A stretch of DNA of 33,006 nucleotides from Actinomadura sp. KC216 (lineage in GTDB: Bacteria; Actinomycetota; Actinomycetes; Streptosporangiales; Streptosporangiaceae). The notes beneath the pieces are model-generated. The model did not search any database, was not told where the DNA came from, and saw only the letters and a list, made by a program, of their open reading frames with translations. The stretch is from NCBI RefSeq assembly GCF_004348535.1, contig NZ_SMJX01000067.1, positions 1-33,006 on the forward strand. Reading direction: 5' to 3'. The position numbers and the translations under genes are program-made. This document shows, piece by piece, positions 24,284 to 31,267 of this stretch. Position 1 is the stretch's first letter, and each line of letters begins with the position of its first letter.

Positions 24284-25489
24284 ATGGAGCCCAGCGACGG
24301 CGACCGGTTCCTGCGGTTGCTGACCGAGCACGGCGAGGACCCGGTGCTGCTGGAGGCGGCCGTCCGCGCCGCCCGCGGCCGGTCCGCGCTGGTGGCGGCG
24401 CTGCCGGAAGAGGAGACCAGGCGGCACACCCGCGCGCTCGTGCGGGGCGTGCTCGCCGCGCTGGAGGGCGGCGGGCCGGACGCGCTGGAGGGCGGCGGTC
24501 CCGCCGGGGACGTCCTCGCGGCGGCGGAGCGGCTCGGCTCGGACCGGGCGCGGCAGGGCGTGCCGGTCGAGGAGTTCCTGGACGGCTTCCAGGCGGGCCG
24601 CGCCCATCTCGTCCGGACGCTCATCGCCGACGGCCGCCGCCGGGGCGTCCCGGACGCCGCGCTCCTCGACGGCGTCACCCGCATCGACGAGATCACCACC
24701 GCGCTCGTCCGCCGGATGGTCCACGCGCACCGGGTCGCCGAGCTGGAGATGGCCCGGACGGTCCGGGAGGGCCGCGTGCAGATGCTGCGGCAGCTCCTGC
24801 ACGGCGAGGCCGTCCCGGTGCTCGCGCCGCTCGATCCGTCCCGCGCCTACCACTGCGTGGTCTCCGACGTCAGCGACCCGGCGGTCGCGGCGCGGCTGGA
24901 GGCGGAGCTGACCGCCGCGGGCCCCGGGCTGTGCGGCCTGGTCGACGGGCGGTTCGCCGCGCTGGTCACCCGCCTCCCGGAGCCGCGCGCCACGTCCGAA
25001 CCCTTGTGGGGGGACGACCCCTCACGCCCCCCGGAACGGCCCGAGCCGCTGCTGGTGGCGGCGCCGCCCGCACGTCCCGCCGAGATCGCGCCGATGTACG
25101 AGCTGGGACGGCGGGCGCTGCGCGCGGGCGGCGAAGCCGCGCTCACCGGCCTGCGCTGGCTCGCCGACCTGGCGCTGCTCACCGCCACCGACGCGGAGCC
25201 GGAGCTCGGCGGCCTGCTCGCGGGCGCGCTGCTGGCGGGCCTCGACCCGGACGAGCCGTTCCACCGCGAGCTGGCCGAGACGGGCCTCGCCTACCTCGAC
25301 CACGGCGGCCGGATCGAGCCGACGGCCGCGGCGCTGCACGTCCACGGCAACACGGTCAAGTACCGGGTCCGGCGGCTGCAGGAGCTGACCGGGCGCCCGC
25401 TGCTCGACCCGTCGGGCGGGACGGCCGTGTCCCGCGCCGCGCACTGGTGGTGGGCGCTGCACCGATGGCTCGCCCGCGCACCGTCCTGA
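24284..25489 (+). CDS. PucR-family transcriptional regulator
   Basis: A 401-residue helix-turn-helix regulator. The C-terminal PucR/CdaR-type HTH is clear: TAAALHVHGNTVKYRVRRLQ (about 344-363) followed by LTGRPLLDP. The N-terminal two thirds are helical and Ala/Leu-rich with a sensor-like role and no recognisable ligand site. A duplicated 8-codon unit, ALEGGGP-D/A, lies near residues 59-74. ATG 24284 is preceded by a run of G and may be close to the transcription start. Its divergent partner is the class II aldolase, the likely target, and it is followed by the LLM flavoenzyme 71 nt downstream. The effector is unknown. Confidence 0.88.
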   Translation: MEPSDGDRFLRLLTEHGEDPVLLEAAVRAARGRSALVAALPEEETRRHTRALVRGVLAALEGGGPDALEGGGPAGDVLAAAERLGSDRARQGVPVEEFLDGFQAGRAHLVRTLIADGRRRGVPDAALLDGVTRIDEITTALVRRMVHAHRVAELEMARTVREGRVQMLRQLLHGEAVPVLAPLDPSRAYHCVVSDVSDPAVAARLEAELTAAGPGLCGLVDGRFAALVTRLPEPRATSEPLWGDDPSRPPERPEPLLVAAPPARPAEIAPMYELGRRALRAGGEAALTGLRWLADLALLTATDAEPELGGLLAGALLAGLDPDEPFHRELAETGLAYLDHGGRIEPTAAALHVHGNTVKYRVRRLQELTGRPLLDPSGGTAVSRAAHWWWALHRWLARAPS

Positions 25490-25560
25490 TTCTGTTTGGA
25501 TGGACGTTCTGGAGGGCGTTCCGTCCGGGGGACGTCCGGGACGAGACCCGAGGGGGACCG

Positions 25561-26442
25561 GTGACGCCACCGAAGATCGGCACCGTGATGTGGCCCATGC
25601 AGTCGTGGCCGGACGCCGGGGAGCTGTGGCGGCGCGCCGAGGACCTCGGGTTCCGGCACGCCTGGGTGTACGACCACATCGCCTGGCGCGGCACGACGCC
25701 CTGGTACGACGCCTACACGACGCTCGCCGCGGCCGCCGCCGTCACCTCCCGGGTCCGGATCGGCACGCTGGTCACCTCACCGAACTTCCGGCATCCCGTC
25801 CCGACCGCGCACGCGATCAAGACGATCGACCACGTCAGCGGCGGGCGGCTCGCGATCGGCATCGGGTCGGGCGGCACCCGCCGCGCCTCCGACGCGGGCG
25901 TCCTCGGCGGCGACGACTGGACGCCCGGCGAGCGCGCCTCCCGCTTCGCCGAATGGGTCGGGCTGCTCGACCGGCTGCTGCGGGAGCCGGAGACGACCTT
26001 CGAGGGGGAGTACTACACGGCGCGGGAGGTCGTCCTGGAGCCGGGTTGCGTGCAGCGTCCCCGCGTGCCGTTCGTCATCGCCGGGAACGGCCCGCGCGGC
26101 ATGCGGCTCGCCGCCCGGCACGGCGCCGGATGGGTGACGAGCGGCCGCCCCGAGGGCGGGACCGCGCAGGAGACCGTCCGCTCCCGGCTGGAGGCCCTGG
26201 ACGCGGCGTGCGAGGCGGAGGGCCGCGAGATCGAGGACAGGATCCTGCTGACCGGGTTCAGCGGGGAGCCCTGGCTGGACTCGACCGGCTCGTTCGACGA
26301 CCTCGCGGGCCGCTACGCCGAGCTCGGCGTCACCGAGATCGTGCTGCACTGGCCGCGCCCCGGCTCGCCGTTCGACGCCGACATGAAGGTCTTCGAGTCC
26401 ATCGCGGAGAAGTACGGCACCGGGCCGGGAGAGGGCCGCTGA
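25561..26442 (+). CDS. LLM-class flavin/F420-dependent oxidoreductase
   Basis: A 293-residue luciferase-like monooxygenase-fold enzyme, likely F420-dependent as is usual for actinomycete members. The TIM barrel shows RAEDLGFRHAWVYDHI, VTSRVRIGTLVTSPNFRHP, KTIDHVSGGRLAIGIGSGG (substrate and cofactor loop), and FVIAGNGPRGMRLAARHGAGW. The substrate is unknown. GTG 25561 has GAGGGGGA at good spacing. The stop codon TGA shares one base with the ATG of the SMR gene (TGATG), so both are made from one message by coupled translation. Confidence 0.88.
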   Translation: MTPPKIGTVMWPMQSWPDAGELWRRAEDLGFRHAWVYDHIAWRGTTPWYDAYTTLAAAAAVTSRVRIGTLVTSPNFRHPVPTAHAIKTIDHVSGGRLAIGIGSGGTRRASDAGVLGGDDWTPGERASRFAEWVGLLDRLLREPETTFEGEYYTAREVVLEPGCVQRPRVPFVIAGNGPRGMRLAARHGAGWVTSGRPEGGTAQETVRSRLEALDAACEAEGREIEDRILLTGFSGEPWLDSTGSFDDLAGRYAELGVTEIVLHWPRPGSPFDADMKVFESIAEKYGTGPGEGR

Positions 26443-26771
26443 TGCCGTTCGTGCTGCTCGCGCTCGCGATCGCCTTCGAGGTCACCGCCACGCTCTCGAT
26501 GCGCGCGTCCGACGGGTTCACCAAGCCCGGGCCCGCGGTGGTCGTGGTCGCCGGGTACGTGATCTCGTTCTACCTGCTGTCGAAGGCGCTGACGTCGCTG
26601 AACGTCGGGCCCGTCTACGCGATCTGGTCCGCGCTCGGCACCATCGGCGCGTTCGCCGGCGGCGTGCTGCTGTTCGGCGAGCAGGTCAAGCCGCTCACCA
26701 TCGCCGGAGCGGTGATCATCGTGGTGGGCGTGATCGTGCTGAACCTCGGCGGCGGCGTCCACCAGGGCTGA
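26442..26771 (+). CDS. Small multidrug resistance (SMR) family transporter
   Basis: A 109-residue, four-helix protein of the EmrE/SugE type. Glu13 in LLALAIAFEV matches the membrane-embedded proton/substrate-coupling Glu (Glu14 of EmrE). SLNVGPVYAIWSALG is the conserved second/third helix signature, and the last helix ends INLGG-like (VIVLNLGGG). Such proteins export cationic drugs or guanidinium as dimers. Only one SMR gene is present, so a homodimer is likely. GAGAGGG precedes the start by about 9 nt. Its coupling to the LLM enzyme suggests that the product or substrate of that enzyme is exported, though this is speculative. Confidence 0.9.
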   Translation: MPFVLLALAIAFEVTATLSMRASDGFTKPGPAVVVVAGYVISFYLLSKALTSLNVGPVYAIWSALGTIGAFAGGVLLFGEQVKPLTIAGAVIIVVGVIVLNLGGGVHQG

Positions 26772-26801
26772 GGCCCGGGTTCTGATCAGGCGGCGGTCGG
26801 G

Positions 26802-27653
26802 TCAGGCGGGTTCGGCGAGGGTGGTGACGCGCTGCTGATCCAGCTGCCCGCCGATCAGCTCGCGCGGCGTGCAGCCGGACAGGGCGCGGAACTCGCGGCT
26901 CAGGTGCGCCTGGTCGTAGTAGCCGCAGGCGGACGCGGCGTCGGCGAGCCCGGTGCCGCCGGTCAGCAGCCCGATGGCGCGCTGGAAGCGGATCACGCGG
27001 GCCATCACCTTGGGCGGCAGCCCGGCCTGCTCCCGGAACCGGTGGGTCAGGTGCTTGCGGCTCCAGCCGACGTCGGCGGCGATCCCGGCGACCGTCACGG
27101 CGGGGTCGCCGTTCAGCAGCCGCCACGCCCTGGCGACCTCCGGGTCGGGCGCCGGACCGGCCTCCAGGCGGCGCAGCAGGAACGCGTCGAGGACGTCGAA
27201 CCGGTCGCTCCAGGACGGGGCGGCGGCGAGCCGTTCCACGAGCGTGTGCGCGCTCCGCCCGAACAGGTCGGACAGCTCGACGGCGGCGTTGGTGAGGTGC
27301 GCGAGCGGGACGCCGAGCAGCGTGTAGGCGCCGAGCGGGGTCACGTCGAGCTGGACGCCGCGCTGCCCGCCCGGGCTGAGGTACATGCCGTGCCCGTCGT
27401 GCATCCCGGCGACGAACGACCCGTACTCGCGGTCGGGCTCACCGGCGTCGGGGACGGTCAGCAGGAGCGGCGGCCCCAGATTGATGATCATGACGGCGGT
27501 GCGGGTGGGCAGGGTCCGCATCCGCGTCGGGACGGCCTCGGTCTCCCAGTAGCCGTCGTAGGAGCGCAGGAAGGGGCGCAGCGCCGGGTGGGGGCGCCGC
27601 TGCGCCAGCCACCAGCCGCCGCGGTCGGAGAACTCGACCGGCCTTTCGCCCAT
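26802..27653 (-). CDS. AraC-family transcriptional regulator
   Basis: A 283-residue regulator. The C-terminal double helix-turn-helix runs from about 190: VAGIAADVGWSRKHLTHRFREQ, then DAASACGYYDQAHLSREFRALSGCTPRELI, a classic AraC/XylS fold. The N-terminal part (1-150) looks like the cupin-type sensor of DUF6597-class regulators, with MIINLGPPLLL and SFVAGMHDGHGMY. ATG 27653 lies 5 nt after a GGGGG-type site. It stands 30 nt from the SMR stop on the opposite strand. Target genes are unknown; the adjacent SMR/LLM pair is a candidate. Confidence 0.88.
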   Translation of the reverse strand: MGERPVEFSDRGGWWLAQRRPHPALRPFLRSYDGYWETEAVPTRMRTLPTRTAVMIINLGPPLLLTVPDAGEPDREYGSFVAGMHDGHGMYLSPGGQRGVQLDVTPLGAYTLLGVPLAHLTNAAVELSDLFGRSAHTLVERLAAAPSWSDRFDVLDAFLLRRLEAGPAPDPEVARAWRLLNGDPAVTVAGIAADVGWSRKHLTHRFREQAGLPPKVMARVIRFQRAIGLLTGGTGLADAASACGYYDQAHLSREFRALSGCTPRELIGGQLDQQRVTTLAEPA

Positions 27654-27700
27654 GCCCCCAGTCCTACCACGCGGCGGGGACGAAACCGGGCGCGCCGGCG

Positions 27701-28450
27701 CTACTCGTACACCTGGCCGCACACCGCGATGCGCGCCAGGTCGTCCCAGGTCATGGTGGTGATCGTGCGGACGTAGGAGCGGGCGGGCGGCTCGCCGGGC
27801 CCGGCGGGCAGCGGGACGCGGGCGCCGTCCGCGGCGTCCCACCCACCGAGGCTTCCCGCGACGGCGCATTCCAGGTACGTCGCCGGGTCGAAGTTGTACC
27901 AGCGGGCGGGGGTGCCGCGGGCGCCGGAGCCGGGCGGGCGCGGCGCGTCCACGCCGAACCTGGCCTGCGGGCCCGGGGGAGCGGCCACGAACTCCTCCAG
28001 GTCGGCGATCTGGGAGAGCAGGACACGCTCCCAGTCGGCGTACCCCTCCGGCTCGTCGCCGGGCAGCGACAGGTCCTTGCCGCTCCACGCCGGGTCGAAG
28101 TCGGCGGGCGGTGTCGTGGACGCCGCCGCGAACATCGCCGCGACGTCGTCCGGCTCCAACCGCGCCTGGTCACTGAGCGGCGCGCTCACCTTCCACAGCG
28201 AGCGCAGGAACGCCGACAGCGACCAGGACGCCGCCCTGGCCTCCTGGCCGAGATGCAGGAACACCAGATACAGGTCGCGGTTCGTGCGGACGGCGGGCCC
28301 GGGCGGGCCCTCCACCCAGTAGATCTGCCTGTGCTTGACGCCGCTTTCCAGCACCATGACCTGGGCGAGAGCCGAAATCCGCGAGTCGTGCGAGGCCACA
28401 TGGAAAGTGTTGCCGAGGTCGTCCTGGCGCATGACGTCCCAGGTCTGCAT
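27701..28450 (-). CDS. Conserved actinomycete protein of unknown function
   Basis: A 249-residue soluble protein I do not recognise as a named enzyme. It starts MQTWDVMRQDDLGNTFHVA, which looks like an SPOR-free beta-strand sensor or binding domain. The middle has SALAQVMVLESGVKHRQIYW and LEPDDVAAMFAAA, and the end is WYNFDPATYLECAVAGSLGGW then TWDDLARIAVCGQVYE. The strong Trp, Asp and Gly conservation-like pattern suggests a stable folded domain. ATG 28450 has GGAGGAG 5 nt upstream. The upstream frame is open but not protein-like. A palindrome-rich AT patch upstream at 28494-28585 suggests regulation. It has no operon partner. Confidence 0.7.
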   Translation of the reverse strand: MQTWDVMRQDDLGNTFHVASHDSRISALAQVMVLESGVKHRQIYWVEGPPGPAVRTNRDLYLVFLHLGQEARAASWSLSAFLRSLWKVSAPLSDQARLEPDDVAAMFAAASTTPPADFDPAWSGKDLSLPGDEPEGYADWERVLLSQIADLEEFVAAPPGPQARFGVDAPRPPGSGARGTPARWYNFDPATYLECAVAGSLGGWDAADGARVPLPAGPGEPPARSYVRTITTMTWDDLARIAVCGQVYE

Positions 28451-28692
28451 CCGGCTCCTCCACGGTCGGCGGCGGGCGTTCACGGCCCCCTCCGCTCCCA
28501 AAATTGTCCCATTATGGGAGCCGACCACCAGTAGTGCCGATATCACTTTCCGGACTCGAAGTCGTGACTTTGTGTCCATAAAGTCCGCTGCGGGGGAATG
28601 GCCGGGGGGTGATCGAGGGGACCACTCGGCGCGCCGTGACCGGATCCGGCGAGTTCTCACCGCCGCGTGGATCGCGGGGTCATGATCGGCAC
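28451..28692. promoter_or_regulatory. Divergent control region with nested palindromes
   Basis: A 242-nt gap between divergent genes. TCCCAT-T-ATGGGA (28507-28519) is a perfect 13-bp palindrome. A third half-site, TCCCA, lies one helical turn upstream (28496-28500), so GCTCCCA (28494-28500) also pairs with TGGGAGC (28515-28521). A second inverted repeat, GACTTT (28566-28571) and AAAGTC (28580-28585), has an 8-nt spacer. CATAAT on the minus strand (28511-28516) resembles a -10 for the unknown-function gene. No protein-coding signal is seen. Confidence 0.45.
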
Positions 28693-30129
28693 ATGCGATC
28701 ACGTTCCATCGCGGCGTTCGCCCTCGTCCTCGCGCTCGCCGCGCCGGGCGCGGCGACGGCCTCCGCGTCACCCGGGCCCGCGGGCGGGCCGTCCTCGTCC
28801 GGTTCCTCCGGACCGGTCCTGACCGATCCCCGTCCCTGCGCCGGCCAGGCCGGATACACCTGCTCGTTCCTGACCGTGCCGCTCGACCACCGCCACCCGC
28901 GCGGGCCGGAGACGCTCCGCCTGCAGGTGGCCACGGCGGACAACGCGGACGCGCCCAAGGGCGTCCTGCTGTTCCTCACCGGCGGGCCGGGGCAGCCCGG
29001 CGCCCCCTTCATCAGCCGCATCGCCCAGCGCATGCCGGACGTGGCGAAGAACTACCGGCTCGTCATGGTCGACCAGCGGGGCACGGGCGAGTTCGGCGCC
29101 ATCAACTGCCCCGCGCTGCAGGCCCAGGTCGGCAGCAGCGACATCGAGCCGCCCACGCCCGAAGCGGTCGCCGAGTGCGCCGGCGTCCTCGGGGACCGGC
29201 GGCACTACTACACGACCGAGCAGACCGTCGGCGACCTCGACCTGCTGCGGCGGGCGCTCGGCGTCCGGACGATGGCGGTCGACGGCGTCTCCTACGGCAC
29301 CATCACCGGCGCCTCCTACACCGCGCGCTACCCGCGGCACGTGAGCAGGCTCGTCCTGGACTCGGTCGTGCCGCACCGCGACCCGCAGCGCGACAACATG
29401 CTTTACCTGACGAGCCTGCGCGCCACCGGACGGGTCCTGCGGGACGCGTGCAAGGCGGCCCCCGCGTGCGGCTTCGACCCGGCCGAGGAGCTGGCCTGGG
29501 TCGTCCGGCACCGCCCGGACCCCGTGCTGATCTGGGACATGCTGGTCACCTACGAGTTCGTCGACCCGACGTTCCGCGACCCGGACTCGCTGCCCGGCGG
29601 CGCGGGCGACGCCGTCTCGGCGATCCACGAGGCCCGCCACGGCGACCCGGCGCGGCTCGACCGGCTGCTCCAGTTCCTGAACTCGGGCGGCGATCCCGTC
29701 GCGCAGTACAGCTCGGGCCTGCACATCGCCACGATCTGCGGCGACGGGCACTTCCCGTGGGGGACGTCGCAGACGCGGCCGTCCGTCCGCAAGGCCGCGC
29801 TGGAGCGGACGCGCCGCAACCTGCCCGCCCGGGCGACCTGGCCGTTCACCGCCGACACGGCGGTGGGCAACGGGTTCGTCCAGGAATGCCTCACCTGGCC
29901 CTGGTCCCGGCACACCGCCGAGCCGCCGCGCGCCACGCTGCCCGTCCCGGTGCTGCTGGTGAACGGCGACCGGGACCTGTCCACGCCGGTCGAATGGGCG
30001 CGGGAGGCGCTCAGCTACGCGCCGCGCGGCAGGCTCGTCGTGGTGAAGGGCGCCGCGCACTCCATCCAGAACCGCGAGCTCGGGACGGCGGGCCGCGAAG
30101 CGGTCACCCGGTTCCTCCTGGACGGCTGA
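28693..30129 (+). CDS. Secreted tripeptidyl-aminopeptidase-like alpha/beta hydrolase
   Basis: A 478-residue exported hydrolase of the actinomycete tripeptidyl aminopeptidase / proline iminopeptidase-like group. A signal peptide (MRSRSIAAFALVLALAAPGAA) is followed by a Ser/Gly/Pro linker. The oxyanion region is LTGGPGQPG (residues 95-103). The nucleophile is in GVSYGT (Ser200). Asp428 in NGDRDLSTP and His456 in GAAHSI complete the triad. Cysteine pairs (Cys49/57 and others) fit a secreted protein. ATG 28693 starts the signal; longer in-frame starts lack a signal. The peptide substrate is inferred from family only. It meets the next gene tail to tail. Confidence 0.88.
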   Translation: MRSRSIAAFALVLALAAPGAATASASPGPAGGPSSSGSSGPVLTDPRPCAGQAGYTCSFLTVPLDHRHPRGPETLRLQVATADNADAPKGVLLFLTGGPGQPGAPFISRIAQRMPDVAKNYRLVMVDQRGTGEFGAINCPALQAQVGSSDIEPPTPEAVAECAGVLGDRRHYYTTEQTVGDLDLLRRALGVRTMAVDGVSYGTITGASYTARYPRHVSRLVLDSVVPHRDPQRDNMLYLTSLRATGRVLRDACKAAPACGFDPAEELAWVVRHRPDPVLIWDMLVTYEFVDPTFRDPDSLPGGAGDAVSAIHEARHGDPARLDRLLQFLNSGGDPVAQYSSGLHIATICGDGHFPWGTSQTRPSVRKAALERTRRNLPARATWPFTADTAVGNGFVQECLTWPWSRHTAEPPRATLPVPVLLVNGDRDLSTPVEWAREALSYAPRGRLVVVKGAAHSIQNRELGTAGREAVTRFLLDG

Positions 30130-30154
30130 CGCCCGTCCGGGTCGTCGGCGCCGG

Positions 30155-30580
30155 TCAGGCGTCGATGACCCGGTGCAGCAGGTCGCGGTAGCCGCGCAGC
30201 GCCAGGCGGAGCCGCTCGGTGTCGGGGGGCTCGTCCGTCGCGGCGGCCTCCGCGAGGCTCCGCCGGTGCGCGGCGATCGCGTGCCCGAGCGCGTCGACGG
30301 CGTCGGAGGCGAGGCCGTCCGCCCGGCGGACGGCCTCGCGCGGGTCGTCGACGAACCCGGACTGCACCTCGTGCCAGCGGTCCCGGAGCCGCCCGGCCTC
30401 GGCCGGGTCGAGCAGCCGCCCCGGCGCTTCCGCGGCGGGCGCCGGCGCTTCCGCGGCCGGGCCTTGCACGTCGGCCGGGGCCGATACGTCGGCCGGGCCC
30501 GGCACGTCCAGGGCGGGGGGCTTCGGCGCGGGGCCGGCGACGTGCGTGTCGCCGGCCCCGCCGGATGGCCTGTGCTCCAT
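30155..30580 (-). CDS. Pro/Ala-rich small protein, paralogue of upstream gene
   Basis: A 141-residue soluble protein. The N-terminal third is low-complexity Pro/Ala with PADV and AEAP repeats, likely disordered. The C-terminal part (about 57-141) is helical: RLRDRWHEVQSGFVDDPREA and VRRADGLASDAVDALG, then LRLALRGYRDLLHRV. The same pattern, WxxVQxxFVDxPxxAVxxADGL, occurs in the gene just upstream, so the two share a domain. Function is unknown. ATG 30580 has GAGGAG about 9 nt upstream and begins 5 nt after the upstream stop, so the two form an operon. A protein-protein interaction role is only a guess. Confidence 0.65.
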   Translation of the reverse strand: MEHRPSGGAGDTHVAGPAPKPPALDVPGPADVSAPADVQGPAAEAPAPAAEAPGRLLDPAEAGRLRDRWHEVQSGFVDDPREAVRRADGLASDAVDALGHAIAAHRRSLAEAAATDEPPDTERLRLALRGYRDLLHRVIDA

Positions 30581-30585
30581 CGGGG

Positions 30586-31176
30586 TCAGCTCCTCGGGGC
30601 CCGGTCTCCGGTGCCGCCCGCCGTCCCGCCCGCCGTCGCGCCGGTGGGCGCGGCGAGCAGCTCGTCGAACAGCGCGCGGTAGTGCACCATGGCCTGCCGC
30701 AGGTCCTCGGTGGACGCCTGCCTGGCCGCGGCCCGGTCGCTGATGGCGTGGGCGCGCCGGTAGTGGTCCATCGTGCGGCCGTGCTCCACCGACAGGTGGG
30801 CGACCTTGTCCTCGAAGCCGTGCGTCGGGTAGCCGCGCTCGCCCATCACCACGGTGACGAGCCCGTCGGCCTGCTCGACCGCCGCCTCCGGGGCGTCCAC
30901 GAAGCGCTCCTGGACGCCCGCCCACTGCTCGCTGTACCGCTCGCGCCGGTCCGGATCGAGGTCGCGCAGGTTGAGCTCCTCGTGGCGCTCCTCGCGGGAG
31001 CGCAGCTCGCGCTCCGCGGCCGCGCGGCCGCCCTGGCGCTCCACGGCCCGGTCGTACTCGGGGCCGAAGCGCTGCCGGAGCCGCCGCGTGCGGGCTCCGG
31101 TCCAGGCCAGGTAGAACGCCGCGGCGAGGCCGGCGACGATGACGATGGCGATGACGAGCCATATCGCGGTCGACAT
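30586..31176 (-). CDS. Membrane-anchored paralogue of unknown function
   Basis: A 196-residue protein with one N-terminal helix (STAIWLVIAIVIVAGLAAAFYLAW), a basic stop-transfer stretch (RTRRLRQR), and a charged helical domain rich in Glu and Arg. It then has EQWAGVQERFVDAPEA and AVEQADGLVTVVMGERGYP, matching the downstream gene's domain, then LRQAMVHYRALFDEL and a Gly/Thr-rich tail. The topology suggests a membrane-tethered cytoplasmic domain. ATG 31176 has GGAGGAA close upstream. I do not recognise a named family beyond actinobacterial hypothetical proteins. The shared domain in adjacent genes points to a tandem duplication. Confidence 0.7.
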   Translation of the reverse strand: MSTAIWLVIAIVIVAGLAAAFYLAWTGARTRRLRQRFGPEYDRAVERQGGRAAAERELRSREERHEELNLRDLDPDRRERYSEQWAGVQERFVDAPEAAVEQADGLVTVVMGERGYPTHGFEDKVAHLSVEHGRTMDHYRRAHAISDRAAARQASTEDLRQAMVHYRALFDELLAAPTGATAGGTAGGTGDRAPRS

Positions 31177-31267
31177 GGTTCCTCCAACATGCGTCGGATC
31201 GATTGGGAAGGCGGATGCCCGGAAACCGGCGTTCAAAACGAATCGCCATGAAACGGGCAGGCTGGGG

